A stretch of 11,130 nt of DNA from positions 1 through 11,130 of the forward strand of contig JBAWAP010000367.1 of the NCBI GenBank assembly GCA_049589355.1. The letters run 5' to 3'. This stretch comes from JBAWAP01 sp049589355 (lineage in GTDB: Bacteria > Chloroflexota > Anaerolineae > VGOG01). A program made the translations under genes and the position numbers. Shown one piece after another: positions 1 through 7,206 of the stretch; the stretch's first letter is position 1, and each line of letters opens with the position of its first letter. Below the pieces are notes generated by a model. It saw only the letters and a program-made list of their open reading frames with translations. It was not told where the DNA came from and did no database searches.

Positions 1-1
1 A

Positions 2-481
2 CCCGAGGCAGTCATACTTCTAGGAAATCACGATTGGACTCTGGGAGACTACCTGGGGGATTCGAGGCCCCCCGTGCTGAAGAGCTACCACTTTGATATG
101 GATGGGAAGAGCTATTACGCCACACACGGCTGGATTGAATACGACCTGGCCTTATCCCTCCTGGCTCCCATCTACAAATGGCTCTACCCCCTACTGCCCA
201 TCCTGGCAAAATGCTGGACACAAAAGAAAAGCCCCAGAACGCTGAAGCTAGAGGCCCAAAAGTCAGAGGCCCAGGCTGCTTTTTACTGGCGTCATGTGAG
301 GGAGATGTCCAACCAGGCCATGTTCCAGGCCATTGATGAGGGCCGTGTGCCGATTTGGGGACATTCCCACCGCAGGCATCTTGATTCCTATGAAAGGTGG
401 CTTACCATCAATTGCGGCGATTTCTGTGAGGATGACATCGGAGGTATAGTCATAGAAGATGGTGTGGCGAGAGCATGGTAA
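2..481 (+). CDS. Calcineurin-like metallophosphoesterase, 3' part
   Basis: The reading frame is open from the window edge, so the start lies upstream; about 159 residues remain. Two metal-site motifs of the calcineurin-like superfamily are visible. LLGNHDW at residues 6-12 is the GNHD block. WGHSHRRHLD near the C-terminus is the GHxH block. A histidine in ATHGWIEYD lies between them and is a likely further metal ligand. The final LTINCGDF strand is typical of the end of this fold. Within the superfamily it resembles UDP-2,3-diacylglucosamine hydrolase-like or related phosphoesterases, but the substrate cannot be read from the sequence. The N-terminal DxH motif is outside the window. A Rho-independent terminator follows 22 bases after the stop, so this is probably the last gene of its transcript. 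Its link to the defence genes further on is not evident. Confidence 0.85.
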   Translation, partial: PEAVILLGNHDWTLGDYLGDSRPPVLKSYHFDMDGKSYYATHGWIEYDLALSLLAPIYKWLYPLLPILAKCWTQKKSPRTLKLEAQKSEAQAAFYWRHVREMSNQAMFQAIDEGRVPIWGHSHRRHLDSYERWLTINCGDFCEDDIGGIVIEDGVARAW

Positions 482-503
482 TTCGAGTGACCGCTCTGAA
501 AGC

Positions 504-521
504 AAGGCCACCTGCGTCAAC
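504..521. repeat. 18-bp direct repeat, copy 1
   Basis: AAGGCCACCTGCGTCAAC is found here and identically at 1444-1461, same orientation. Both copies form the 5' side of a terminator-like hairpin, but the 3' sides differ. The copies bracket the agmatinase remnant and the membrane-protein gene. Confidence 0.8.
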
Positions 522-538
522 CGCACAGGTGGCTTTTT
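504..538 (+). terminator. Rho-independent terminator after the phosphoesterase gene
   Basis: GCCACCTG (507-514) pairs with CAGGTGGC (526-533) and is followed by TTTTT (534-538). It lies just after the phosphoesterase stop codon. Its 5' arm is part of an 18-bp sequence that recurs at 1444. Confidence 0.85.
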
Positions 539-591
539 AGCATTGCCGAACCTTTGACCATAATAGAATAGTCTGAAGTTTCAATGTCTAG

Positions 592-927
592 CTAGGTGTA
601 GAGAGAGTGATCGCTGAGGCTCGGCGTGTGGCAGGGGACGGCCCCACCTACGTCTCCTTCGATGTAGACAGCCTCGACCCGGCCTTCGCTCCTGGTACCG
701 CGACACCAGAGGTTGGTGGGATCACCACTATCGAGGCGCAGGCGTTGTTGCGGGGCCTACGTGGTCTTGATCTGATCGGCGGCGATGTCGTCGAGGTGTC
801 GCCGCCGTTCGATCCCTCAGGGACCACCGCACTGGTCGCTGCCACGACGATGTATGAGATTCTGTGCACCCTGGCCGAAACCGTCGCCCGACGTAAAAAG
901 GCGAGAGGGAAGACCGCTCAGCGGTAG
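592..927 (+). pseudogene. 5'-truncated agmatinase/arginase-family remnant
   Basis: The frame (opening after a TAG at 589-591) encodes the C-terminal third of a ureohydrolase, the manganese enzymes that split urea from agmatine, arginine or related guanidino compounds. Seen: SFDVDSLDPAFAPGT, which carries the second metal-binding DxD; then TPEVGG, and DVVEVSPPFD, all family signatures. Full-length members are about 300 residues; only about 111 codons remain, and the N-terminal GGDHS and DxHxD blocks that complete the metal site are missing. Homology seems to begin at about 592 with LGVERVIAEARR. A GTG at 607 could initiate a 106-residue protein, but only a weak GAGAG lies upstream, and such a fragment could not be a complete enzyme. 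The 3' end is intact and ends in a lysine/arginine-rich tail. Best read as a decayed gene fragment left by a deletion or insertion. Confidence 0.8.
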
Positions 928-937
928 GCGGAGTTGC

Positions 938-1312
938 CTATGAGCTAGATCCGCGGGCGAACAGTTGCGCCACCTCGTTCTGCATTAGAACCCAGATACT
1001 GTAGATCCCCACAATAGTTCCGAGCGGGAAGTTGATCAACTTGATGACGCTAAGTATCAATACCAGAATCCTTGCCCAGGACTGCCGCCTTAGTAGCCCA
1101 ATGCCGCCGATAATATCAGGCACTGAGATGACGGCGAGGAATCCGGCCGAAATAACGGCGATGAATGTCAGGATGGGCAAGGCCTCCCGATCTCCCGAAA
1201 GAACCCCGATTCCCGCCAAAACCACGAAGGCGATGATCGCAAGCACGACCCCCAAGGCGCCAAGTCCGATGCAGAGCGCCCCTACAACGGTGACATGCTC
1301 CTTCATGTCCAT
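938..1312 (-). CDS. Small multi-pass membrane protein, function unknown
   Basis: This encodes 124 residues, mostly hydrophobic. Three to four membrane segments are visible: about residues 8-38 (glycine/alanine/valine-rich), 45-75, and 78-112, the last perhaps two helices. Between the second and third lies a short positive loop (LLRRQSWAR), which by the positive-inside rule faces the cytoplasm. The block FPLGTIVGIYSIWVL near the C-terminus resembles the ending of a common family of small uncharacterised membrane proteins; I cannot name it. No signal peptide cleavage site or catalytic motif is seen. The ATG at 1312 (read on the minus strand) is supported by AAGGAGAG seven bases upstream; an in-frame ATG two codons later lacks this spacing. 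A good promoter lies about 80 bases upstream of the start, so the gene is probably transcribed alone, divergently from the restriction gene. Confidence 0.8.
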   Translation of the reverse strand: MDMKEHVTVVGALCIGLGALGVVLAIIAFVVLAGIGVLSGDREALPILTFIAVISAGFLAVISVPDIIGGIGLLRRQSWARILVLILSVIKLINFPLGTIVGIYSIWVLMQNEVAQLFARGSSS

Positions 1313-1388
1313 GTTCTTGCTCTCCTTTCACGATCGAGTTAAAATTCAGCCCTTTCGGCTAATTCAAAAGGCTCTTAAAGACAACCGT

Positions 1389-1417
1389 ATTGTATCACAG
1401 AACTCGGCTTTTGTCTA
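1389..1417 (-). promoter_or_regulatory. Sigma70 promoter for the membrane-protein gene
   Basis: On the minus strand: TAGACA (-35, plus coordinates 1412-1417), a spacer of 17, then TACAAT (-10, 1389-1394) preceded by TGA, an extended -10. It leaves a 5' untranslated leader of about 70 bases. Confidence 0.7.
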
Positions 1418-1443
1418 GAGGGTCTTGTCTTATATTGCGCTAG

Positions 1444-1461
1444 AAGGCCACCTGCGTCAAC
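1444..1461. repeat. 18-bp direct repeat, copy 2
   Basis: Identical to 504-521 and in the same orientation. The identity stops exactly at both ends (C versus G before, C versus T after). Confidence 0.8.
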
Positions 1462-1478
1462 TGGGGACGTGGCCTTTT
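1444..1478 (+). terminator. Terminator-like hairpin
   Basis: AAGGCCAC (1444-1451) pairs with GTGGCCTT (1469-1476) and runs into TTTT. The loop is 17 bases. No gene on the plus strand ends directly upstream, so it may be an orphan left by rearrangement, or it may act on readthrough antisense to the membrane-protein promoter. Confidence 0.55.
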
Positions 1479-1544
1479 GCTATCGCCAGCAAAACCTTAC
1501 CCAAATCTCAGGTTTTTCGAACCCCCAAATCAGGGATTCCCCTA

Positions 1545-1573
1545 TTGCGGTTTCATCCAATCTCTTGTATAAT
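1545..1573 (+). promoter_or_regulatory. Sigma70 promoter upstream of the structured RNA
   Basis: TTGCGG (-35, 1545-1550), spacer of exactly 17, then a perfect TATAAT (-10, 1568-1573). Transcription should begin near 1580, about 200 bases before the restriction-modification start codon. Confidence 0.75.
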
Positions 1574-1579
1574 AGTGGT

Positions 1580-1701
1580 AGAAAAAGGGATTACAGAGCT
1601 ACAGCTCTGATAATCCCGGTGCCTGACTTCTGAGGCCCAGGAGCAAGGCAAAGAGGGTTATAGCATAAAGCCGCTTCCTGGGCAAGTGAGGGCGGCTTTT
1701 T
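1580..1701 (+). ncRNA. Structured small RNA or attenuator leader
   Basis: An RNA of about 122 nt is bounded by a promoter and an intrinsic terminator. It starts with a long hairpin: GGGATTA (1587-1593) pairs with TAATCCC (1611-1617), and CAGAGC (1594-1599) with GCTCTG (1604-1609), with one bulged A and a TACA loop. A second element, GCCCAGGA (1635-1642), is complementary over 8 bases to TCCTGGGC (1676-1683), which lies in the loop of the terminator hairpin. This would make a pseudoknot, or an alternative fold that competes with termination. No known riboswitch class was recognised. It is either an independent sRNA or an attenuator controlling the restriction-modification gene 80 bases downstream. 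Its conservation is unknown. Confidence 0.6.
1667..1701 (+). terminator. Rho-independent terminator of the structured RNA
   Basis: AAAGCCGC (1667-1674) pairs with GCGGCTTT (1692-1699), continuing into a run of five T (1697-1701). The loop holds TCCTGGGC, which can pair with 1635-1642 upstream. Confidence 0.75.
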
Positions 1702-1767
1702 GTGCTTCAAAAGACGACGGAGATATACGCCCATGTGAACCGGTGGGATTTGGCACAGACCGAGTAG
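1702..1767 (+). pseudogene. C-terminal remnant of a tyrosine recombinase
   Basis: One short frame ending in TAG at 1765-1767 reads VLQKTTEIYAHVNRWDLAQT plus one residue. TTEIYAHV is the highly characteristic block around the catalytic tyrosine of XerC/D and phage-type integrases, where it normally follows LGHxSI and is followed by a short tail, as here. Nothing upstream in this frame matches the family: the sequence there is the terminator of the structured RNA, and an in-frame TGA lies at 1687. So only about 21 codons survive. It ends 16 bases before the restriction-modification start codon, which suggests that an integrase-bearing element was once inserted here or that its end was swapped. 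Confidence 0.7.
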
Positions 1768-1783
1768 GACAAGGAAAAGAGCT

Positions 1784-4700
1784 ATGCTAACAACCGATGA
1801 ATTGCTCAAACGCCGTGCGCCAGAGATTGCGCGGGCTATCCAGGGGGCAGCCGAAGGTTCACCCACCGAGGCTGAGTTCCGCCAGCCGGTGGAGCAACTG
1901 TTGGACGACTTTGCCGATGAAGTCGGCGTGCCACTGCGCACTCACCACGAATACACGCTGGCTACAGGCCGGGCCGACACGGTCTACAACCGGCTGGTGG
2001 TCGAGTACAAGCGGCCGGGCCACCTCAGCGAAGCCCCCAGCAATCGCAACAACCTCACCGCCGTTGAGCAGATCAAGGGCTACATCGAGAGCATTGAGAA
2101 GGCACAGCGCATCAAGGAGGGACGCCTGCTCGGGGTGGTGACCGACGGGCGGTGGATGGTCTACTGCCGCCACATCGCTGGTCGATGGCGAGTGGAGAAG
2201 CCGGTGCCTGTGGATGCTGACTCGGTGGCGCGGCTCCTCACCCTGCTGGTGCGCCTACAGGCGGGCGCAGCGATGGTGCCCTCCAACCTGATCGAGGACT
2301 TCGGCTCCCAGACCCTCACCGCCCAGCGGGCCACGCGGGCGCTCTACACGGCGCTCCAGACTTGTGAAGACCCGTTGGTAGGGGCGCTCTTCGAACAGTG
2401 GCAGACCTTCTTCGGCGAGGTCACGGGCTACGAGGAGGGTGCCGTCCGGCTGCGGGGCAAAGCGGAGTTCAAGAGCTTTGCCAAGGGAATGGGGCTGAGG
2501 CCAAGGGAGGTTGACCCGCCCTATCTGTTCTTCGCCGTGCACACCTACTTCGCCCTGCTGATCAAGTTCATCGCCTGGCTGACGGTTTCGCGTTACCTGG
2601 GTGGTGCCGGTGCGCCTTTTGACGAGTTGGAGGCGTTGCCTTCGGATGAACTGCGGGCCGCGTTGCGGGCGATGGAGCGCGGCGAGACCTTTCAAGAGTA
2701 CGGCCTGCGCAATCTGCTGGAGGGAGACTTCTTCGCCTGGTACTTGCGGGCATGGGATGGGCAAGTTGAGCGGCAAGTACGGGAGATGCTCAAGACGCTG
2801 AGCCGCTACGATCCGGCCACACTGGAGGACGAGCCGGAGCTAACCCGCGACCTGCTCAAGCAACTGTACCAATACCTTGTGCCGCGCCATCTGCGCCACG
2901 ACCTGGGCGAATACTACACCCCCGACTGGCTGGCGCAGCGGGTGTTGAACATGGTAGACGGCGGCAGATACAAGGGCGACCCTCGCAAGCGTGTGCTGGA
3001 CCCGGCCTGTGGCAGCGGCACCTTCCTGGTGCTGGCGATCAAGGCCACGCGCGACTATTGCCAGCGACACAACATCGCCGACGCCGACGCCCTGGAGTTG
3101 ATCCTGAGCAACGTGGTGGGCATTGACCTCAACCCCCTGGCCGTCATCGCGGCGCGCACCAACTATCTGCTGGCGCTGGGCGACCTGTTGGAGGCGCGTG
3201 AGGAGCGCGACATTGAGATCCCGGTCTACCTGGCCGATTCCATCATGGCCCCTAGCCGGGGCAGCGATCTCTTCACCCAAGACAAGTACCAGGTGAAAAC
3301 TACCGTGGGCGTTTTTGAGATTCCCCAGGCGTGCGCCACCCGCGAGCGCATCGCGGCGCTGGCCGATGTGCTGGATGAGTGTTTGGAGGAGGACGCTCCC
3401 ACGGAGACGTTCATGGCGCGGGCACGGGAGCAGGTGGGGCTGAGCACCGCCGAGTTCTACGCCGCCGACGCCGCGCTGACAGCGCTCTACGAGCGACTGG
3501 CCGACCTGCACCGGAAGGGGCTGGATGGCTTGTGGGCGCGCATCATCAAGAACGCCTTTGCGCCCGTCTTCCTCGAGCGGTTTGATTACGTGGTTGGCAA
3601 CCCACCGTGGGTGAACTGGGAAAGCCTGCCCAACGAATATCGTCAGGAGACGGCGCCTCTATGGGCTGCCCACAAACTGTTCCCTCATAAGGGCTTTGAG
3701 GCTATCCTTGGCAAGAGCAAAGACGACATTTCCGTTTTGATGACCTACGTGGCGCTGGACAAGTACGTGCGAGATGGTGGACGCCTGGGTTTTCTAATAA
3801 CTCAGAGCGTCTTCAAGACTGCCGGAGCAGGACAGGGCTTCCGCCGCTTTCGACTGGGGGATGGCACGCCTCTGGGTGTAGTGCTCGTGGACGATATGGC
3901 GGATCTCAAGCCTTTCGAGGGGGCCAGCAACAGGACCGCGATTTTTGTGTTGGAGAGAGGGCGACCTACGACGTATCCGGTGCCGTACTCCCACTGGTAC
4001 AAGCCGGGCGGGGGCAGTGTGATTCCTGAAGATGTGACCTTGGAGGATGTAACGACAGAGAAGATCGCTACCTACCGCGAATTCTATGCCGAGCCGGTGA
4101 ATCAGGCCGATCCGACTTCACCTTGGATCACTGGCCGTCGCTGGGCGCTGAATGCAGTAAAGAAAGTGCTGGGTGCATCGGAGTATCAAGCAAGAGCTGG
4201 CGTTTGCACGTGGCTCAATGGTGTCTACTGGGTGGAGATTGTAGGAGAGCAACCGCATGGACTGGTGATGGTCAGCAACCTTGCCGCGAGCGGGAAGCGG
4301 AAAGTGGAGAACGTGCAGACTGCCATTGAGCCCGACTTGCTTTATCCCTTACTGCGCGGGAGGGACGTGCGCCGCTGGCAGGCTCCACCTTCAGCATATG
4401 TCCTCGTTACTCACGAACCAGGGATGAGGCTAAAGGCTATACCAGAAGATGAAATGGAAGCACGCCTACCGGAGACTTACCGTTACCTCAGACGCTTCGA
4501 GGACGAGTTACGCAGCCGGTCAGGCTACCGGCGTTACTTCAAGGAAACCGACCCGTTCTATTCCATATTCAATGTAGGCGACTACTCTTTTGCGCCGTAC
4601 AAGGTGGTGTGGCGGGAGCAAGCTGCTGGTTTAACAGTGGCTGTGGCGGAGTCACTTGAAACTGACATCGTGGTTCCTGACCACAAACTGATGATGGTGG

Positions 4701-5026
4701 ATTTCCAAGATAGAGCCGAAGCCCACTACCTATGCGCAGTTCTGAATTCGTCACCGGCTCGGCTTGTTGTTCTGTCATACGGTGTGACAATCCAGATGGA
4801 CACGCACGTGCTGGAAAATGTGCGCATCCCTTGTTACGATGCCCTCAAGTCCGCCCACCGCCAACTGGCAGCCCTCTCGCAGCAGGCACACGAAGCCACG
4901 GCGGCGGGTGACGTGACGCGGGTGCGGGAGATCGAGGTGGAGATAGACGGGCTGGCGGCAGAGTTGTGGAAGCTCAGTGAGCAGGAGTTGGAGGAGATTC
5001 AGAGGTCGCTTGAGGAGTTGGGGTGA
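1784..5026 (+). CDS. Type IIG restriction-modification enzyme (Eco57I-like)
   Basis: A 1080-residue single chain that should both cut and N6-adenine-methylate DNA. The N-terminal nuclease has a PD-(D/E)xK core: D65 in TGRADTVYN, then E74 and K76 in VVEYKRP. A helical linker (about 150-370) leads to the gamma-type N6-adenine methylase: LGEYYTPDWLAQRVL (about 368-382), the S-adenosylmethionine motif DPACGSGTF (406-414), and the catalytic NPPW (606-609). From about 640 to 1020 lies the presumed target-recognition region, and the end is a coiled-coil-like tail (TRVREIEVEIDGLAAELW) common in this family. All motifs look intact, so the gene is probably active. The ATG is supported by AAGGA eight bases upstream. 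It has no separate specificity or restriction subunit nearby, as expected for type IIG. GC drops sharply over the recognition region. A decayed copy of a related tail lies at 8826-8965. Confidence 0.9.
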   Translation: MLTTDELLKRRAPEIARAIQGAAEGSPTEAEFRQPVEQLLDDFADEVGVPLRTHHEYTLATGRADTVYNRLVVEYKRPGHLSEAPSNRNNLTAVEQIKGYIESIEKAQRIKEGRLLGVVTDGRWMVYCRHIAGRWRVEKPVPVDADSVARLLTLLVRLQAGAAMVPSNLIEDFGSQTLTAQRATRALYTALQTCEDPLVGALFEQWQTFFGEVTGYEEGAVRLRGKAEFKSFAKGMGLRPREVDPPYLFFAVHTYFALLIKFIAWLTVSRYLGGAGAPFDELEALPSDELRAALRAMERGETFQEYGLRNLLEGDFFAWYLRAWDGQVERQVREMLKTLSRYDPATLEDEPELTRDLLKQLYQYLVPRHLRHDLGEYYTPDWLAQRVLNMVDGGRYKGDPRKRVLDPACGSGTFLVLAIKATRDYCQRHNIADADALELILSNVVGIDLNPLAVIAARTNYLLALGDLLEAREERDIEIPVYLADSIMAPSRGSDLFTQDKYQVKTTVGVFEIPQACATRERIAALADVLDECLEEDAPTETFMARAREQVGLSTAEFYAADAALTALYERLADLHRKGLDGLWARIIKNAFAPVFLERFDYVVGNPPWVNWESLPNEYRQETAPLWAAHKLFPHKGFEAILGKSKDDISVLMTYVALDKYVRDGGRLGFLITQSVFKTAGAGQGFRRFRLGDGTPLGVVLVDDMADLKPFEGASNRTAIFVLERGRPTTYPVPYSHWYKPGGGSVIPEDVTLEDVTTEKIATYREFYAEPVNQADPTSPWITGRRWALNAVKKVLGASEYQARAGVCTWLNGVYWVEIVGEQPHGLVMVSNLAASGKRKVENVQTAIEPDLLYPLLRGRDVRRWQAPPSAYVLVTHEPGMRLKAIPEDEMEARLPETYRYLRRFEDELRSRSGYRRYFKETDPFYSIFNVGDYSFAPYKVVWREQAAGLTVAVAESLETDIVVPDHKLMMVDFQDRAEAHYLCAVLNSSPARLVVLSYGVTIQMDTHVLENVRIPCYDALKSAHRQLAALSQQAHEATAAGDVTRVREIEVEIDGLAAELWKLSEQELEEIQRSLEELG

Positions 5027-5175
5027 GAGGTTTGGATCACCAACTGCGCAACATGCTAAGTGGCAAAACACTGCGGAAAAACCATGCCCAACTCTTTTCG
5101 AAAGAACGACCAAAGCAATCTAATATTCCTGGCTGCGCCAGAGTTTGAGGCCAATGAGGGGCTTGGAATTGTGTG

Positions 5176-5181
5176 AGGAGG
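5176..5181 (+). promoter_or_regulatory. Ribosome binding site deciding a GTG start
   Basis: AGGAGG lies six bases before GTG 5188. The earlier in-frame GTG at 5173 would overlap this site, so 5188 is preferred. In the 161-base gap before it no strong promoter is seen; TTTCGA, 17 bases, TCTAAT (around 5096-5124) is a weak candidate. Confidence 0.75.
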
Positions 5182-5187
5182 AAACAC

Positions 5188-7206
5188 GTGGCACAGAAAA
5201 GATATTTAGGAAGCATAGCCATGTACAATCCCAACCGGGGGTTCGGGTTTATTCAATCAGATTCATTCTCTGAACCACTTTGGTTTCACTTCACTTTCAT
5301 AGACGGCGGAACCAAAAGTGTTTTGTATGCAGACCTCAATGAAAGAGAAGATTTGCATAATATCCGGGTATCTTTCGAGGTGGACAGAGAAGACCTTCGT
5401 GGTGGTTTGCGAGCAAGACGTATTTGTCCGTTGGGCCCTCACCCCGACATTGAGGATTTCTTTAGGTCGCTCGTCTCAACGGAAAAAGGAGCCAGGGAGA
5501 GGTTTTTGGATTTAGCTTCCATTCCAGCTTTGGCTTACATCGACAGAGACGCAACCTTGACTCAATTGGCCGTGTCAAGAATCGTCCGCTCCGCCAAAAC
5601 GTGGGATTCACTTACCTCAGTAGCAAGGCAATGGTCGCAAGCTGTCGCACTGTTTCAGAAACCGTTAGCCTGGACTGACAGAGATAGGGAAGATCTGGCT
5701 TCTTTTACGGCAGAACTCGCACGTTTGCTGAAGTTCCAACTCCTGCAGGACCTCGATTATGTTCCAGCGCTACCAGCTATCGTGCAACCACTTGTTGGGG
5801 GTCATATCCCACTGAGATGCTTCCGTGAAGCCGACGAAGTCTGCTTGGTAATACTCCCAAATGCAACGACCCTTTCTCGAATTATCCAAAGAGACCCTTC
5901 GTCTATTGCCACTAGCAAGTCCTGTGTGAAGGTAGTAATTTTGCTTGAAGAGGGCGGTTCATTAACTGATCATTTAGAGGAGGCCTCTCGTTTTGACATA
6001 GCACTTATTCGTCAGCGAACTCTTATCGAGACCATTATGAGTTCAGAGGAGGAGCATCCAATAGTTATTGGCCGAAATCTTCGCGCCGTTATACCACTAG
6101 ACAGATTGCAACCGTATGAAGTCGGCTCAGCCTATGACGAAGTTGTCTTTGCAGGAAGGGCACAAGAACGCAGACGCATATTGGAGAACTTAGATAGCAA
6201 CCATGCACTATACGGCGGTAGAAAAATCGGCAAAACTTGGTTTCTGAAGGACATTTGCCGGTGGTGTGAGGAAGAACCGTATTCTTCTATGTATGTGCCG
6301 GTCTATGTCTCTCTGCAATCAGCGGAAAATATAGACGACGCGGCTGTTTTCATCCAAGATGCAATCAGTTATCGCCTAGATATTCCTCGGTCGGAAGATG
6401 CAGATGTTATTTCTAGTCTTGGCTATGATCTTTTTGTAGCGCACAAAATCACAGGAAAGGCAGTGCTGTTGGCGCTGGATGAAGTTGATGATCTATTGAA
6501 GGTTGACAATCAATACAGGTTGTTCGCCAGGCTGCGTCAACTCCAGCATACCTATCCACATGCCTTCAAATTCGTCTTTGCAGGATTCAAGGAACTGATA
6601 GATACCTTCTCTGATTTAGCAACTAACAACCCCTTCGCCAACTGGATCGGGAACAACCACTTCCCCTTAGGTTGTTTGACCGAAGACGACCTCCATAGTT
6701 TGATTGTTCACCCTCTCAGATGGGTTGGCCTTGATTTCGAGCCAGATGAAATCGTGAAGAAAGTTTTCGAACTCACATCTGGCCATCCCTACTATGCGCA
6801 GTCCCTATGCCAGGGCATCGTAAGAACAAGATTGAAGCAAAATGCTAAAGTCTTAACCGCACAGAATATTGAAAAGCTTGCATCGGAAGAGTTCTTTGAT
6901 GAAATATTTGACATCTTCATTGCCAATTTGTCTCCCCTGCAAATGTTGATAGGCAAAGTGTTTGCAGACCGCGAAGAGGCTTTCTCTGAGGCAGATATTG
7001 TTGAAGCGCTTCGAAGCCGGTTTGGGATCGAGATCACCCCAAAAAGGCTTCGAAAAGAAATGAAGGTTCTTCAAGCATGTTCAGTGTTTGCTCGGTATGC
7101 GGGTGGTTATCGTCCTGTCATGCAAAGAATCAATCAAGAGTTCTTCCTACGTCAGGACGATGTAGAACTTGCTTTGCGCTCTTTGGAGGAATCGAATGGA
7201 ATTTAG
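5188..7206 (+). CDS. Cold-shock domain fused to a STAND/ORC-like AAA ATPase
   Basis: 672 residues from GTG 5188. Residues 1-75 form a cold-shock (OB-fold, RNA/ssDNA-binding) domain: GSIAMYNPNRGFGFIQ contains the RNP1 motif (RGFGFI, 17-22), LWFHFT (31-36) the RNP2 motif, and VSFEVD the third strand. A mainly helical region and an alpha/beta stretch (about 195-290, CVKVVILLEEGG) follow. The NTPase begins at FAGRAQERRRIL (321 on); Walker A is GGRKIGKT (343-350), Walker B LLALDEVDD (427-435), with a likely sensor strand FKFVFAGF. GHPYYAQSLCQ and the C-terminal region look like the helical and winged-helix parts of STAND/ORC-type ATPases. All ATPase residues are present. The stop overlaps the start of the next gene, so the two are translationally coupled. 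GC is low (26/60 and 29/60 in two lines counted). Likely role: nucleic-acid sensing ATPase of a defence module; inferred, not shown. Confidence 0.8.
   Translation: MAQKRYLGSIAMYNPNRGFGFIQSDSFSEPLWFHFTFIDGGTKSVLYADLNEREDLHNIRVSFEVDREDLRGGLRARRICPLGPHPDIEDFFRSLVSTEKGARERFLDLASIPALAYIDRDATLTQLAVSRIVRSAKTWDSLTSVARQWSQAVALFQKPLAWTDRDREDLASFTAELARLLKFQLLQDLDYVPALPAIVQPLVGGHIPLRCFREADEVCLVILPNATTLSRIIQRDPSSIATSKSCVKVVILLEEGGSLTDHLEEASRFDIALIRQRTLIETIMSSEEEHPIVIGRNLRAVIPLDRLQPYEVGSAYDEVVFAGRAQERRRILENLDSNHALYGGRKIGKTWFLKDICRWCEEEPYSSMYVPVYVSLQSAENIDDAAVFIQDAISYRLDIPRSEDADVISSLGYDLFVAHKITGKAVLLALDEVDDLLKVDNQYRLFARLRQLQHTYPHAFKFVFAGFKELIDTFSDLATNNPFANWIGNNHFPLGCLTEDDLHSLIVHPLRWVGLDFEPDEIVKKVFELTSGHPYYAQSLCQGIVRTRLKQNAKVLTAQNIEKLASEEFFDEIFDIFIANLSPLQMLIGKVFADREEAFSEADIVEALRSRFGIEITPKRLRKEMKVLQACSVFARYAGGYRPVMQRINQEFFLRQDDVELALRSLEESNGI
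7185..7190 (+). promoter_or_regulatory. Ribosome binding site inside the upstream gene
   Basis: GGAGGA, five bases before ATG 7196, within the last codons of the ATPase gene. It selects ATG 7196 over the earlier in-frame TTG at 7169. Confidence 0.75.

Noticed and set aside
1032..1418. 128-residue plus-strand open frame
   Set aside because: It is antisense to the membrane-protein gene, which has a good ribosome site, promoter and membrane-helix pattern.
1425..1610. 61-residue open frame across the intergenic region
   Set aside because: It overlaps a terminator hairpin and a promoter and has no ribosome binding site or known motif.
1580..1701. Known riboswitch (T-box, cobalamin, fluoride, ZTP, c-di-GMP) or SRP RNA
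   Set aside because: None of the conserved cores I know for these classes is present.
2840..3511. 223-residue minus-strand open frame
   Set aside because: It lies opposite the methylase core; the plus strand has clear family motifs there, and GC-rich genes often have long antisense frames.
5173..5190. GTG 5173 as start of the ATPase gene
   Set aside because: The AGGAGG site at 5176-5181 would lie inside the coding region; GTG 5188 has correct spacing.
7169..7198. TTG 7169 as start of the HEPN gene
   Set aside because: ATG 7196 has GGAGGA five bases upstream; the extra nine residues add no domain.
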